A stretch of DNA of 64,000 nucleotides from positions 34,411,077 to 34,475,076 of the forward strand of contig OY829650.1 of NCBI GenBank assembly GCA_963691815.1, read 5' to 3'. The position numbers were made by a program, and so were the translations under genes. Source of the DNA: Echiichthys vipera (taxonomy: Eukaryota; Chordata; Actinopteri; Perciformes; Trachinidae). Shown here piece after piece: positions 1 to 12,743 of the stretch; the first letter of the stretch is position 1; every line of letters begins with the position of its first letter. The notes below the pieces were generated by a model, which ran no database searches, was not told the origin of the DNA, and worked only from the letters and a program-made list of their open reading frames with translations.

Positions 1-1822
1 CCTGTCAATCTCCATCTGTCCTGTCCAAATAAGATTTTAAGGTGGACTGTTTTCTTTCATGTTACTTGTACATGAGTTGATGTTGTGAATCAAGCGAACC
101 ACCTTAAATGTCGAAATGATAAACTATTTGTTTTCATTGTCTTTCTTGAACGACAAACATTTTAATAATGGTCGGACCTTGAAGTGATCATAAAACTATC
201 TGAATGTTTTTATCACTTGGAGAAAGAAGTGCTGCAGTGCCGCTCCGGTGTATCAACGATTACCCGACGACCCAAACGCATTCAGAGTACGTCACTTCAC
301 CTCCGAAGCCTCCTAAATCCCTCTGGTGTATTTTTTTTTGTAATGGAAACACGGCGAGTAAGAGGACAATTGAGAGGGCGTGCCCTGAAATGCCCCATTT
401 GACCTAAATTGAAACGTGACTTATGTAGAAGTAAAACAAAAAAATAGGAGAATGTTATGTTAGTATTTTCCACCTTCACATAATAAATTTCCCCCTCCAG
501 TAAACTGCAGCATCCTGCGGGCATTTTCCATTGCTTAGGTTGCTATGGTAGATGTGGTGTTACTTCAGGCATACAGTGTATCATTTAGAAACATAAAGGA
601 AACAAAAGAGCAACCAGCCTCATTCTCTGCACAATATGAACAGAGATGCAACGGCAGGATGGAGGAGGAGGTTCAAGATCCACACTGACATAATGAAATG
701 ATAAATTTAAAGCAGCATGCACCAATGGACATCATTATAATGAGGCCTATTGTGGGTTATCTAACTTGAGTTTACCTGTTATTGTATCATTCTATCCATA
801 GTTTTTTAAAGCCCATATCTCTGTGCTTTTCTATGATACTGAGTCAGAAAACTAATTTCTGCTCTGACAAAGACAGAAAGTCATATTGTTGAAACAATTC
901 ACAGCTTCATTATGGTTTACTGTATCTGTGTTCTGCACATTTCATTTTGTGGCTGCGTTCTAGTTCAAAATGCTGCAGTAAAAAGACTTCAAGAAGAAAT
1001 TAAAAAATATTTGATATACTTCACACTGCGAGGATATACAGATGTGCTGTTTGAGCTTTGTTTCAGTGTAAATTATAAATCTTTTGGGGTGTTCTTTGGT
1101 TTAATGTTTCTCAACCAATGTTTAATGGTTAAAAAAACATAGCTAATCACCTAATTAAGAATTTGAAAAATGTTATTTGCAGCCGTATTTTATGAGATCA
1201 CGAGATCTTTTTTCTATGAAACTTTTATCTGTCAAGTAACCAGTAACAATTTGCTGTCAGATAAATTAAAGTGCAAGATCTTACTCTGAAATGTAGTGGA
1301 GAAGAAGCACAATGTAGGATAAAAATAAACACTGAAAATCAGAGTGTGATATCAGCAGTAAAAAGAAGTTTGTATCCCAGCCAATCTTTTTTTTTTACCA
1401 AACTGTTGGCACTTTGAAAATAGCTATTTGAAATGAATTAAGCAAATCAGCAGATCATATACTCAGAAATATTAATAGATTAATGCACAAACTATGTTGC
1501 AGTATGACGCAAATGTATATAAAATATAGTTAATGCAGAGACAAGTCTTGTTGAACTACATAAAAAAAATTAAGTTGACTTTACCTGCAAATGCATTTTT
1601 TACGTGAAAAACAATTATGTAGACACAAGGACCTGTCTAATATTGTGATGCAAAAGCAACATTTCTTTTTGTTATTATATACTTAGCACCTTAATCACTT
1701 GATTTATGTATACCAATTATCATCAAATGATAGTTTTGTGTTTTTGTGTCTTATTTTATATCTCTACTCCTTCCAATGTGAGAGAAATGGTTGTCTCTTG
1801 TCTCCAATTAGTGAGGGATGTG
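1..1822. other. intergenic, nothing recognised
   Basis: AT-rich single-copy-looking sequence upstream of the zp3-like gene. Open frames here are short and carry no recognisable domain. No tandem repeat or mobile-element end was seen. Confidence 0.5.
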
Positions 1823-1843
1823 CAGCTGTGAGATCCACATGTG
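1823..1843. promoter_or_regulatory. E-box cluster upstream of zp3-like gene
   Basis: CAGCTG lies at 1823..1828 and the palindrome CACATGTG (two overlapping CANNTG sites) at 1836..1843, about 105-125 bp before the ATG. E-boxes near the start of vertebrate zona pellucida genes are bound by the oocyte factor FIGLA, so oocyte expression is the inference. CANNTG is a common motif, so this is only suggestive. Confidence 0.35.
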
Positions 1844-1947
1844 TGCAGAGGGATCCAGCTAATTGGTTAGAGGGAGGAGTCACTACCTTTGTCTGCCTCA
1901 GTGGTCATGCTTAAGAGGGCTGCACAGAAGATCCTGTGTTTGCAGCA

Positions 1948-2637
1948 ATGGGGTCCAGTCAGCTTATTGTGTTCGGCTTTGTGCTTGTGTGTGTCAAGCT
2001 TAGTGACACTCGATTCCTCAGTATGAGACAGCCAACCTACTGGGGAGGCCAGGTGGAAGTCGAGCAAGCAGCAGAACCTGAGAGAGAGCACTCCAGGGAC
2101 TCTGCTCAACAAGCTGGCAGGCTCCAGGCAAAGCTGATCCAGCCAGCAGCCAAACCATTCCCCTGGAAGTTTCCAGAAGATCCAGTGGATTCGGTGAAAA
2201 AAAACCCTGCCAAGTTTGAACTGCGGCAGCCGGAGACAGCCAACCGTGTTGCTGTGAGGTGTGGGGAAAATAAGATACAGGTGGAAGTGAGGCAGGACCT
2301 GCTGGGCCGCGGCAAGCTGATAAATCCAGAGGAAATCACGCTTGGTGGTTGTTCAGCCACTGAGATTGACAGCTTGTCTCATGTGCTGATCTTTGAATGT
2401 GAGCTGCATGGCTGTGGCAGCATACTAGTGGTATGAGCTTTTTATTCATACAATGCATTGATATTAAACTTGCAGTCAAGTAGTGCCGATCACTTGTTCT
2501 CTCTTCCTCAGATGACAGAGAATGCCTTCATTTATGCTTTTACCCTGGTCTACAACCCCAAAGTGTCTGGCAGAAGTAACATCATAAGGAGCCAGAGTGC
2601 TGTCATTGGAGTGGAGTGCCACTACCCGAGAAAGTGA
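1948..2637 (+). CDS. ZP3-like egg-envelope protein, ZP-N half only (two exons)
   Basis: Two exons can be read: 1948..2430 and 2512..2637, joined in phase 0 across an 81-bp intron with GTATGAG donor and CTCAG acceptor. The 202-residue product begins with a hydrophobic signal peptide (about residues 4-18), then a charged, Gln/Glu-rich linker, then the PFPWKFPEDP stretch seen before ZP domains of fish ZP3, and a ZP-N domain with Cys at about 105, 135, 151, 156 and 197 ending in ECHYPRK. ZP3 proteins are secreted and polymerise into the egg envelope. Full-length ZP3 is usually about 400 residues or more with a ZP-C half, furin site and C-terminal propeptide; here TGA follows ECHYPRK at once and a poly(A) signal lies 74 bp further on. 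Exon 2 could instead end at the weak donor AAA|GTGAAT with later exons lost or missed. Start chosen at the ATG before the signal peptide; an upstream GTG in frame is not credible. Confidence 0.75.
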
Positions 2638-2710
2638 ATGCTGGATCAGCCTGCAAAGAGCCACTTGAGTTTACTGTGAAGAATCAGTTTTATGTATAAT
2701 CGCAAACCAC

Positions 2711-2716
2711 AATAAA
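2711..2716 (+). promoter_or_regulatory. polyadenylation signal AATAAA
   Basis: Canonical AATAAA 74 bp after the TGA of the zp3-like gene, followed by TTTCATTG. Its position suggests that the short two-exon transcript really ends here. Confidence 0.55.
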
Positions 2717-3260
2717 AGTTTCATTGAATTCCATCAAACTGTCTACCGTAACACAAGCTATAAACTCAGACATAAGACTGAACTTCCTAATTTAGTCAAA
2801 GGATCTGATGGATGACAGAAAATGGTAAATCTGAATTCAGGATTCCAGTTTTTCCAATGTCAAATTCAAGCACTTAATTTCTTAGGCTTTTCCAGCACCT
2901 ACATCTGTGATAAATTACACATTTACATACATTACAGTTTGCTGATTATTGTGCTTAATCACATTAATTAGATTTTATTATGCTATAAAAATAAATGTTT
3001 TGTGTCAACCTACTGAAGGGTGACTCATTAAATGAAAATGCAACAACTTGTTTCATTCTGTCCCGTTTTTCTCTCTGGAAAAGCAGGAGCTAACTCCATA
3101 TACTATACAGAATTACGGGTACAAAATGAAATTCGTTACCAGCCGTGACAGTGACGCTGCTTTTGTTTTCAGCTTGTATGCATGTGTGTGTCATGGACAA
3201 ATTGAGGGAAGTACCACAGGCATTTGTCTGTCTGTGGACAGATTTTGTCACTGCGACAGC
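2717..3260. other. intergenic, nothing recognised
   Basis: AT-rich sequence between the zp3-like gene and the hAT element. I looked here for ZP-C exons (motifs such as NNGCL or conserved Cys pairs) and saw none in open frames, although exons shorter than 60 codons could be missed. Confidence 0.4.
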
Positions 3261-3268
3261 ATTGCAAC

Positions 3269-4489
3269 TAGTGTTTTTGGCAGCCTGTTTTACTTTTAGT
3301 CTAGTCTTTGTGCCAATCTGTCATTTTAGTTTTTATTAGTTTTAGTCACGGTTATATTCTTTTTAGTCTAGTCAAGTTTCAGTCGACTAAAAGTCTGAGC
3401 ATTTAAGTCTTATTTTAGTCAGAATTGTTATGTTGTTACTTATGACATTTCAGTCTAGTTTTAGTCCAAGAAAATTGTTTATTAGTCTCTTTTTAATAAT
3501 GCCATTATATTTAATCAATATAATAAAAGTACCCAGTAGTATTGATGGAACCAACATTTTCTTTTAGCCAAACCCATGCAAATATCTTTTGTTTACATGC
3601 ATGTACGAGTCTAGAATAAGTTATTCAAAGTCATGTTGATTCCAAATTCAGTTCAGTGTGATTGCTATGTGAATAACAAAACTAGTGAAAGTATTTGGCC
3701 AAGAAGGGATGCTTAGTGCACTTATAGAGTGAGTCAGTTAGGTAGGAACTAAAAACCCACATTAAACTCTCACACACGTTAACCCACGTTACACTCACAA
3801 ACAAATATACACACACACACACGTTAGTCACACATATTTTTCCAGTGGCTTACCTAAATTTCATTATCAAATGCCCTGAGATGTCTCTTAAGATTCATGG
3901 TGTTTTTTCCTGTGATTTTGTGGCCGCATTTCTCCCCATCTTTTTCCACAACACATTCCGTTTTCTTTTCCACGTCTATGTAATGAAAGTGTCTCCAAAT
4001 GTCGTTCCTTATTTTTCTCCCAAAGACAATCCCTGGCTGGCCGGCCATCGGTCCCTTTCTCGGTGTCAGAACGATTTGTTCTTATTGTTCTTTCTTAGTT
4101 GTCATTAACGCTAACCCACAGCAGCTGCATCTTCTGAATGCAAAAAATAATGCCGCGTGTGGGGATTGAGGAAGTGATGTCGACCCAGCCACAGACGCAA
4201 GACACAGGAAACAGAAAAACAGCAAAATAATAATTACGTGACTAAATTAGACGAAACAACGTTATTTCGCCTTGTTTTGGTCAACGAAAATGAAGAGACA
4301 TTTTAGCATAGTTTTTATTTTGCAAACCACATTTAGTCCCGTTTTTATTTGTCAACAACATTGCATTCATTTTTAATTATAGTTATCGTGACCAGCATTT
4401 ACGTTGCGTCTTGTCTAGTTTTCCTCATGTGATAAAGGTTCGTTGACGAAAATATTTCGTCATAATTTTTGTTGACGAAAGCCACACTA
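3269..4489. mobile_element. non-autonomous hAT element with 8-bp TSD
   Basis: The element begins TAGTGTTTTTGGC and ends with the inverse GCCACACTA. It is flanked on both sides by ATTGCAAC (3261..3268 and 4490..4497), the 8-bp target duplication expected of hAT transposases. Subterminal regions are full of TTTAGTC/GACTAAA and TCGTTGACGAAA motifs in both orientations, which may be transposase-binding repeats. At 1.2 kb it is too short to be autonomous, and apart from the BED-finger exon no transposase catalytic domain was seen. Confidence 0.85.
3854..4048 (-). pseudogene. BED zinc-finger exon inside the hAT element
   Basis: The minus-strand frame encodes a BED-type zinc finger. An aromatic cluster (DIWRHFHY) is followed by a Cys residue, EKCGHKI, then the spaced LKRHL motif that supplies the His ligand. 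BED fingers are the DNA-binding domain at the N-terminus of hAT transposases. The frame ends in TAG directly followed by GTAAGCC, so the stop coincides with a good splice donor. This looks like the first coding exon of a parent transposase left behind after the catalytic part was lost. A role as a host ZBED protein is unlikely because it lies wholly between the element ends. Confidence 0.65.
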
Positions 4490-4499
4490 ATTGCAACCA

Positions 4500-4765
4500 T
4501 GCAAGATACAGTCATGAAACATTACAGATGTGTAGTTTAGATCAAGATAAAGGCCAAGTTTGAAAATGATTGTGATCCGAGCAGGAAGTAGTGAAGGGCC
4601 CTCCCCAACTTTTGGGCTCGATAACAATGCAAGATACAGCCACAGAAGTTGAAGGCCAAAGTTCAAAGATGGACGTGGTTGGGGGGGATGGGGCCATTTC
4701 CCCACTTTCCACCACTTTATGCCCCTGACCTGATTTGGAGTCGCAGCTGGTGTGATCCCATCACA
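4500..4765 (-). repeat. unclassified repeat, left copy of an inverted pair
   Basis: The reverse complement aligns by eye with 6478..6640. Shared blocks are GTGATGGGATCACACCAGC, CCAAATC, and CATCTTTGAACTTTG followed by CCTTCA. Within this copy the CATGCAAGATACAG block occurs twice (about 4498 and 4628), so it may itself be internally repeated. No coding capacity or family was recognised. Confidence 0.55.
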
Positions 4766-5597
4766 GTTGCATGTTGATTTTAAGTGGGGATAACATCAAA
4801 AGTGAAGTAGTAAAACACTTGTGTAAGAAATTACGTTGCTAGAACTGCTTTTCTCAGAAGTATTTCTCAAAATTGATTGTGATGATCTTGCATAAAGCCA
4901 CTTAGTGTTGCTTATTGTGGAAGTGTGCCAACACAGGTGCTCATGTTGAAGGTCCAAGGTTAGAACCCTAGAAATGGTTGCCTGGCTCACATTATAGAGA
5001 AACTCGCAGAATGAGAGATACATCGAAAGAAAAACAGCTCTTTTATTAGTATGCTCAACAAATTTAACAAAGATTTCTATTACCTTGTTATTAAGAGACC
5101 ATTTTGTGGGGCCCATTTTAAAAAAGTCCTACAGGGCTCTTGTATGTTCATGTATGTCACAAATATGATATTTGTTATGATCAATTATGTTAAAATGTTA
5201 GACAGGGGAAATTTTTTTATGCTGCAGATTTATGAACATGGTATCCAGTTCTCGATAATGCATCCATAGACGCAATACATGATTTGCCCATTTTTTCGCA
5301 CTATTCCACTTATATACATGTGGCGGTAATACGCCAAGATTTTAGTCATGTGGCAGCTGCACCACAGCTGTAGCAACCGTAGTAACAGCCATTAACTGAA
5401 GGTTCATCTTTGCTCTCCGGAGCTGCAGACCGCCTCACTCCTTCCAGCGAAGCTGAGTGGGTCAGAGGGGCTGGTTCTTCCGCTGGCCAACAGCTTGCTG
5501 TTTGTCTCATTTTCTGTAACCAGTGTAGCAATAAAACATTGTGGAATTAGCAAGCTAGTTAGATAGCTTAGCTAAAATGAGCCACATAGCATCCAAC
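4766..5597. other. no recognised feature
   Basis: Between the left inverted repeat copy and the LINE fragment. Short open frames only; no domain recognised. Confidence 0.4.
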
Positions 5598-5690
5598 CCA
5601 CAGACTGTATAAAAGAGATGGATGTAGCGTCCGGGTCTGAAAAGTGAAGCCAATGCGTAAGTGCCTTAAACATGCATTCTTTCTAATGTC
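5598..5690 (+). repeat. fragment of an interspersed fish repeat
   Basis: Contains GGGTCTGAAAAGTGAAGCC followed by AATGCGTAAGTGCC. The same block recurs in reverse orientation at about 60745..60790 (GGCACTTCCGCGTTGGTTTCC then TTTTTCAGACC). It runs directly into the LINE fragment to the right. Class unknown. Confidence 0.45.
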
Positions 5691-6262
5691 ATGCAGGACT
5701 CCATTCAGGGTCTCCAAGATGGCCGAATAAACCAAACTGCTGTTTGGAGCAAATGCACAAACAAAAGTCAGAGTTTTCCCCAGTACCACCCGCAGTCGTA
5801 AGGAGGTGACCCTCTCGTCCACTGGGATAAACTCTGCGGTGCTCAGCCTGGTGTTTGTGGGTTCCCCACACCCGCCCGGCACCTCACACCCGGGGCAACT
5901 CAAGAGAAGAATAGGGTCCAACCCCTATCCAGGAGTACGGTTCCAGAACCAAGACTGTGCGTAGAGGTAAGCCCCATACGATCTAACTGGTAACGCTCCA
6001 CCTCCCGCACAAATTCTGGCTCCTTCCCCCACAGAGAGGAGACAGGTGTCTGTGCCTGGCTCCAGGGGGCCCTGGGCTTCCTCTGGGCAGGGTCTCTCTA
6101 TCTTTTCCTCATTCGTCCGTCGAGTCTTTGTGAACCAGTCTTAGCCCCTTGCTTGAGACCCCTCTGCCATGGGAGACCCTACCAGGAGCACCAGGCTCCA
6201 GACAACACAGCCCTTAGATTCACAGGGACACTCAAACCTCTAAAACCACGATAAGGTGATGG
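5690..6262 (-). mobile_element. APE-type LINE, 5' fragment (endonuclease start)
   Basis: Read on the minus strand, 6262 starts at the 5' leader (AACCATCACCTTATCGTGG) and runs into a decayed endonuclease reading frame with PVDERVTSLRLRV and KTLTFVCAFAPNSS. The same family occurs at 40836..41925 with matching DNA, for example the AATAGGGTCCAA / CCTATCCAGGAGTACGGTTCC block. The gene is interrupted by frameshifts and truncated before the catalytic SDH, so it is not functional. The exact LINE clade was not settled. Confidence 0.7.
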
Positions 6263-6477
6263 TTGCTCTCTGGGAACCATCTTAAAATAGTTGTGAACTT
6301 GTTTTTGGTTGTTGTCTGTGTTAAAGTGTCAGGACATTGTCCCTCTCCCAGTGTGGGTTGACTTCATTACAGTTAATTGTAACAGTTTTACATTTTCAGA
6401 AAAGTATTATCAGGATAAAAGCAACTTGTGTAGAGTTTGAAAATGTGCAATTTTGAGATAAAACTAGAGATCATCTT

Positions 6478-6640
6478 GTGATGGGATCACACCAGCCAAG
6501 ATGCCAAATCGGGGCGTAAAATTGGGGGTCGATGGCCCCTTCTCTACTTCCTACCCCACTACTTCTGGTGCCCTTGGTCAGACCACATGCATCTTTGAAC
6601 TTTGCCTTCATTTTGATCTCAGTTACAATCTCTGTAGCTT
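6478..6640 (+). repeat. unclassified repeat, right copy of an inverted pair
   Basis: Inverted and diverged counterpart of 4500..4765, which it matches from GTGATGGGATCACACCAGCC onward. The pair brackets the 5.6-6.3 kb LINE fragment. No TSD could be found around the pair, so it may be two independent insertions rather than terminal repeats. Confidence 0.5.
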
Positions 6641-6819
6641 GCACAGCTGTGACACTATGGGGGTGACAGAATTCAGCGATTTGTTTTCACAGGGCAACAA
6701 TGCGGGTTAGGACACAATAGATATCATAGATATCGTAGCTTGTACAATTCTTACGGTTATGAAACCGTGACGTTATGTAACCACGGTTATGGCAAAATTC
6801 CCAACATTTATATCTTCAT

Positions 6820-7174
6820 GGGGGCGGCAGTAGCTCAGTCCATAGGTGACTCGGCTCCACGGTTGTAGGGTTGCCGGTTCGAGTCCCTGTGTGGACTATG
6901 AAATGAGTGTGGACTGGTAGCTGGAGAGGTGCCAGTTCATCTCCTGGCCACTGCCGAGGTGCTGTTGAGCAAGGCACCAAACCCCCAACTGCTCGGGGCG
7001 CTGATCCATTGGCAGCCCGCTCGCTCTGACATCTCTCCATTAATTGCATGTTTATAGGTCATGTTTGTGCATGTGTGTGTATTTCGGGCCTGTGTGTGTA
7101 ACCTGAATAATAATAATAACAGAGTGAAAAAATTGAATTTCCCCTTGCGGGATTAATAAAGGAATTCTTCGTCT
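6820..7174 (+). mobile_element. tRNA-derived SINE with 7-bp TSD
   Basis: The head looks like a tRNA gene: box A-like TAGCTCAGTCCATAGG near 6831 and box B GGTTCGAGTCC at 6876..6886, which would drive RNA polymerase III. It is followed by a tRNA-unrelated body and a LINE-type tail (TTTCCCCTTGCGGGATTAATAAAG) shared with many teleost SINEs. TCTTCAT flanks both ends (6813..6819 and 7175..7181). It has no coding capacity and depends on a partner LINE for movement. Confidence 0.85.
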
Positions 7175-7181
7175 TCTTCAT

Positions 7182-8018
7182 ATTTTGCCGTTTCACTGGC
7201 ACAGCTGATAATTAAACAATTAAAACCCTTTTCTACAAAAACTGCTCTTGAAATTAATGAAGATGACTAGATGACTAGACATGTAAAAAATGTATACATA
7301 GTAGCTTTGAATGTCCATCTGAAGTCCAAAATATGTGCCATAGTTAAAGTCTGTGCAACCAGCCCCAGAATGAGTTTAATAAACTGACCTTTCTTCTGTC
7401 ACTCATCTTATCCGTCACACTGATGACTGTCTACTGTAGGTTTGGACGATCCCACAGTCAGTCCTGGCTTCAGACTAGAAATCCCTTTCCTTGCAGAGGA
7501 CAGTAAAAACTAAGATCAAGCAGGAATGAATGAAAACAATAGTGCTTTTTGTTATAAGCGGGCCAAGCTGTGATTGCATTTATCCTCCTCATTTTTTCCT
7601 GGAACGTTCCCTGCTCTCTGCACGCTGATGTTTTATTGTTGTTGTGGTTCAGACCTTATCAAACCATTTCATAATTTCTGGAAAATCATCTCATTCATAC
7701 TGAAGCCCATATTTGACAAAACTTGTCATGACAACATAGTTTTCCTTCTTCCTGGGAAACTTTAGTCTGTGAATTATCGAGCAGCTGTTTTGTTTCATGC
7801 TCACACTGCTTAAAATATCACCTCTTCCTCAATCATAATATTGGAAAGCTTTCCTGTTTTTGGAGCTGCAACTTCTTCCAGTGACCTCACAATTACATTG
7901 CTCATCATCGTTACGGTTCATAGTGTGCTTTATCCGTTTATATTCCATATTTATTTTAAACACGAACGAGTTAGCAGGTTAGATTTAGATTTTATGATCA
8001 TATTAACATACGTGCCGC
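7182..8018. other. no recognised feature
   Basis: Non-coding, with no domain-bearing frame and no repeat end seen. Confidence 0.4.
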
Positions 8019-8046
8019 TGTGTGTGTGTGTGTGTGTGTGTGTGTG
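8019..8046. repeat. (TG)n microsatellite
   Basis: Uninterrupted TG dinucleotides, about 14 units. Confidence 0.9.
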
Positions 8047-8772
8047 CTTAATCTCACACATGGGTCTTCATCCCCCTCCTCCTCACTACTGGAGAGGCTT
8101 GTTCACAGCAGCACATGTGGCTCAAGACCTGCCCTGATTTTCCTCATCTCTTCATGCCTGTGCAGATTTCGCAGAACCGCCTGGCAGTTTGCCTGTGGCT
8201 ATTTTTGCATCTTATCACCATGTTTGTGACACTATAGCAGTGAAAAAATCTGGCTGTAGACAGGAATATAAATACATCTACCTCTGTGTAAGTTCCTGCT
8301 ACAGTAAATGTCTCCAGGCAGGACAACATTTTGTCGGGGGGAGGGGTTGCATTCGTCACACCCATATTTCCCTGGATTTCGACAGCGGACTTCCACTCTC
8401 TGATTGTTACACTGTGACTCTCACTGTCTGACTGTTTGTTTCATTCCATCAACCAAACTACCCTCCACCAAGGAAACAGCTGAGATAATACTTAACCATG
8501 TTTTCCATCTGCATGCTCTCCCCATGAGACATCATCTCAAAAAAGTGGGCCACAATTCACATCCTCTCTCTGTTTGAGTTCTGCAGTCTCCTAGGAGCCT
8601 CTGTCAGCCTGTCCTGGCTTTAACCCCCCATCCCATGGTCAAACTGTAATCATGAACCAGGATTTATTTGCCTTTGTTGAACTTTAGTAAAGCTGAACTG
8701 TTGAATTGTGCTTCTGTATTCAAGTCTCTTATTGTGATGCAGTATATACGTACACACAAAGACACAGATAGA

Positions 8773-8773
<1 letters not shown>
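8047..8773. other. no recognised feature
   Basis: Non-coding sequence between two dinucleotide tracts. Open frames overlapping the tracts are composition artefacts. Confidence 0.4.

Positions 8774-8816
<43 letters not shown>
8774..8816. repeat. (CA)n microsatellite
   Basis: About 20 CA units ending in CATACA. Confidence 0.9.
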
Positions 8817-8820
<4 letters not shown>

Positions 8821-8854
8821 ACATTTTCACTAATATCTTGTCACATAGCTTGGT

Positions 8855-9058
8855 CAATTCAATTCAATTCAATTTTATTTATAATGCCAAATCATAACAA
8901 AAGTTATCTCAGGACACTTTACAAACTAGGTAAAGACCACACTCTATGATAAACATAGACCCAACAATTCCCCCGTAGAGTACGGTGGCAATGAAAACCT
9001 TCCCTATTTCAGGCAAGAACGTCAGACAGACCCAGCTCTGTGGAGGACGGCCATCTGT
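8855..9058 (-). mobile_element. L2-clade LINE, 5'-truncated 3' end
   Basis: Starts with the (AATTC)n tail and TTTTATTTATAATGCC, then AAAAGTTATCTCAGGACAC and the GTCAGACAGACCCAGCTCTG block. These are the same 3' end sequences seen on L2 copies A, B and C. It stops at GGCCATCTGTC, where the flanking DNA begins. Only the 3' UTR is present, as expected from incomplete reverse transcription of a LINE. Confidence 0.85.
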
Positions 9059-11873
<2,815 letters not shown>

Positions 11874-12118
11874 TAGCTTAAGGAGACAAAACAAAAAACA
11901 GTAGATTTCAGAGACCCTGAACATCATGAACCATCATAAGTAAAGATTTTTGAGGTGTTCAGCACTGTTATAGCTTTTGGATAAAAACTGTTCTTAAGTC
12001 TATTAGTCCAAGCATTTAGAGACCTGAAACGTCTGCCCGGCAATAACTTAAAGTATTGGTGGCCTGGGAGTAACGAATCCCTTAGAATGTTTTTAGCCCT
12101 ACTAAGACAGCGGGAGCT

Positions 12119-12475
12119 CTACAGTTTTTCGAGGGTGGGGAATGAGCAACCAATGATCTTTTGGGCTGTGTTAACAACTCGTTGGAGGACTTTCTGGTCA
12201 GCCACTGTGCAGCTGGCAAATAACACACACATGCAGTAAGTCAGGATGCTTTCTATGGAGCAACGATAGAATGACACCAAAAGATTCTGAGTCAGATTGT
12301 TATTCCTGAGAACTCTCAGGAAGTACAGTCTCTGTTGTGCTTTGTTATTCCTGAGAACTCTCGGGAAGTACAGTCTCTGCTGTGCTTTCTTGATGGTGGT
12401 TGTGGTGTTAATGTTCCAAGTTAAGTCCTCCTGTATGTGCACACCGAGAAACCGGAAATCCTTTACCCTTTCCAC
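12119..12475 (-). pseudogene. Rex1-type LINE RT C-terminal segment
   Basis: Encodes the FRFLGVHI motif of the RT thumb side, then KKAQQRLYF, SFYRCSIESIL and TAQKIIGCSFP, in the order known for this LINE group. A 45-bp block is duplicated in frame, so KAQQRLYFxRVLRNN appears twice. It is separated from the main ORF by frameshifts and stops in 12476..12743, where the catalytic box reads LADD. Confidence 0.7.
12299..12388 (-). repeat. 45-bp tandem duplication, two units
   Basis: Units at 12299..12343 and 12344..12388 differ at only two positions seen by eye. The length is a multiple of three, so the RT frame of the decayed LINE is kept through the duplication. Confidence 0.9.
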
Positions 12476-12743
12476 CTGTTTCCCCCCGATGAATAGGGGT
12501 TAAGTGTCTCTTTAGGCTTTCCTCCTGAAGTCCATGACCAGCTCCTTGGTCTTGGAGGTTTTCAGGACAAGGTTATTGTCTGAACACCACATTGACAGCT
12601 GTTCCACCTCGTCCCGGGAAAGCCGACTCATCAGAGATGAGCCCTACAATTGTGGTATCATCAGCCAACTTGATGATGGCGTTGCTGGAGTGTGCGGGAG
12701 TGCAGTCATGCATGTAGAGGGTGTAGAGTAGGGGGCTCAGCAC

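Noticed and set aside
6820..6892. Possible tRNA gene
   Set aside because: The A and B boxes belong to a SINE head; the anticodon arm does not fold well and a SINE body and TSD follow.
8020..8229. Short secreted proteins around (TG)n
   Set aside because: Frames exist only because of the dinucleotide run.
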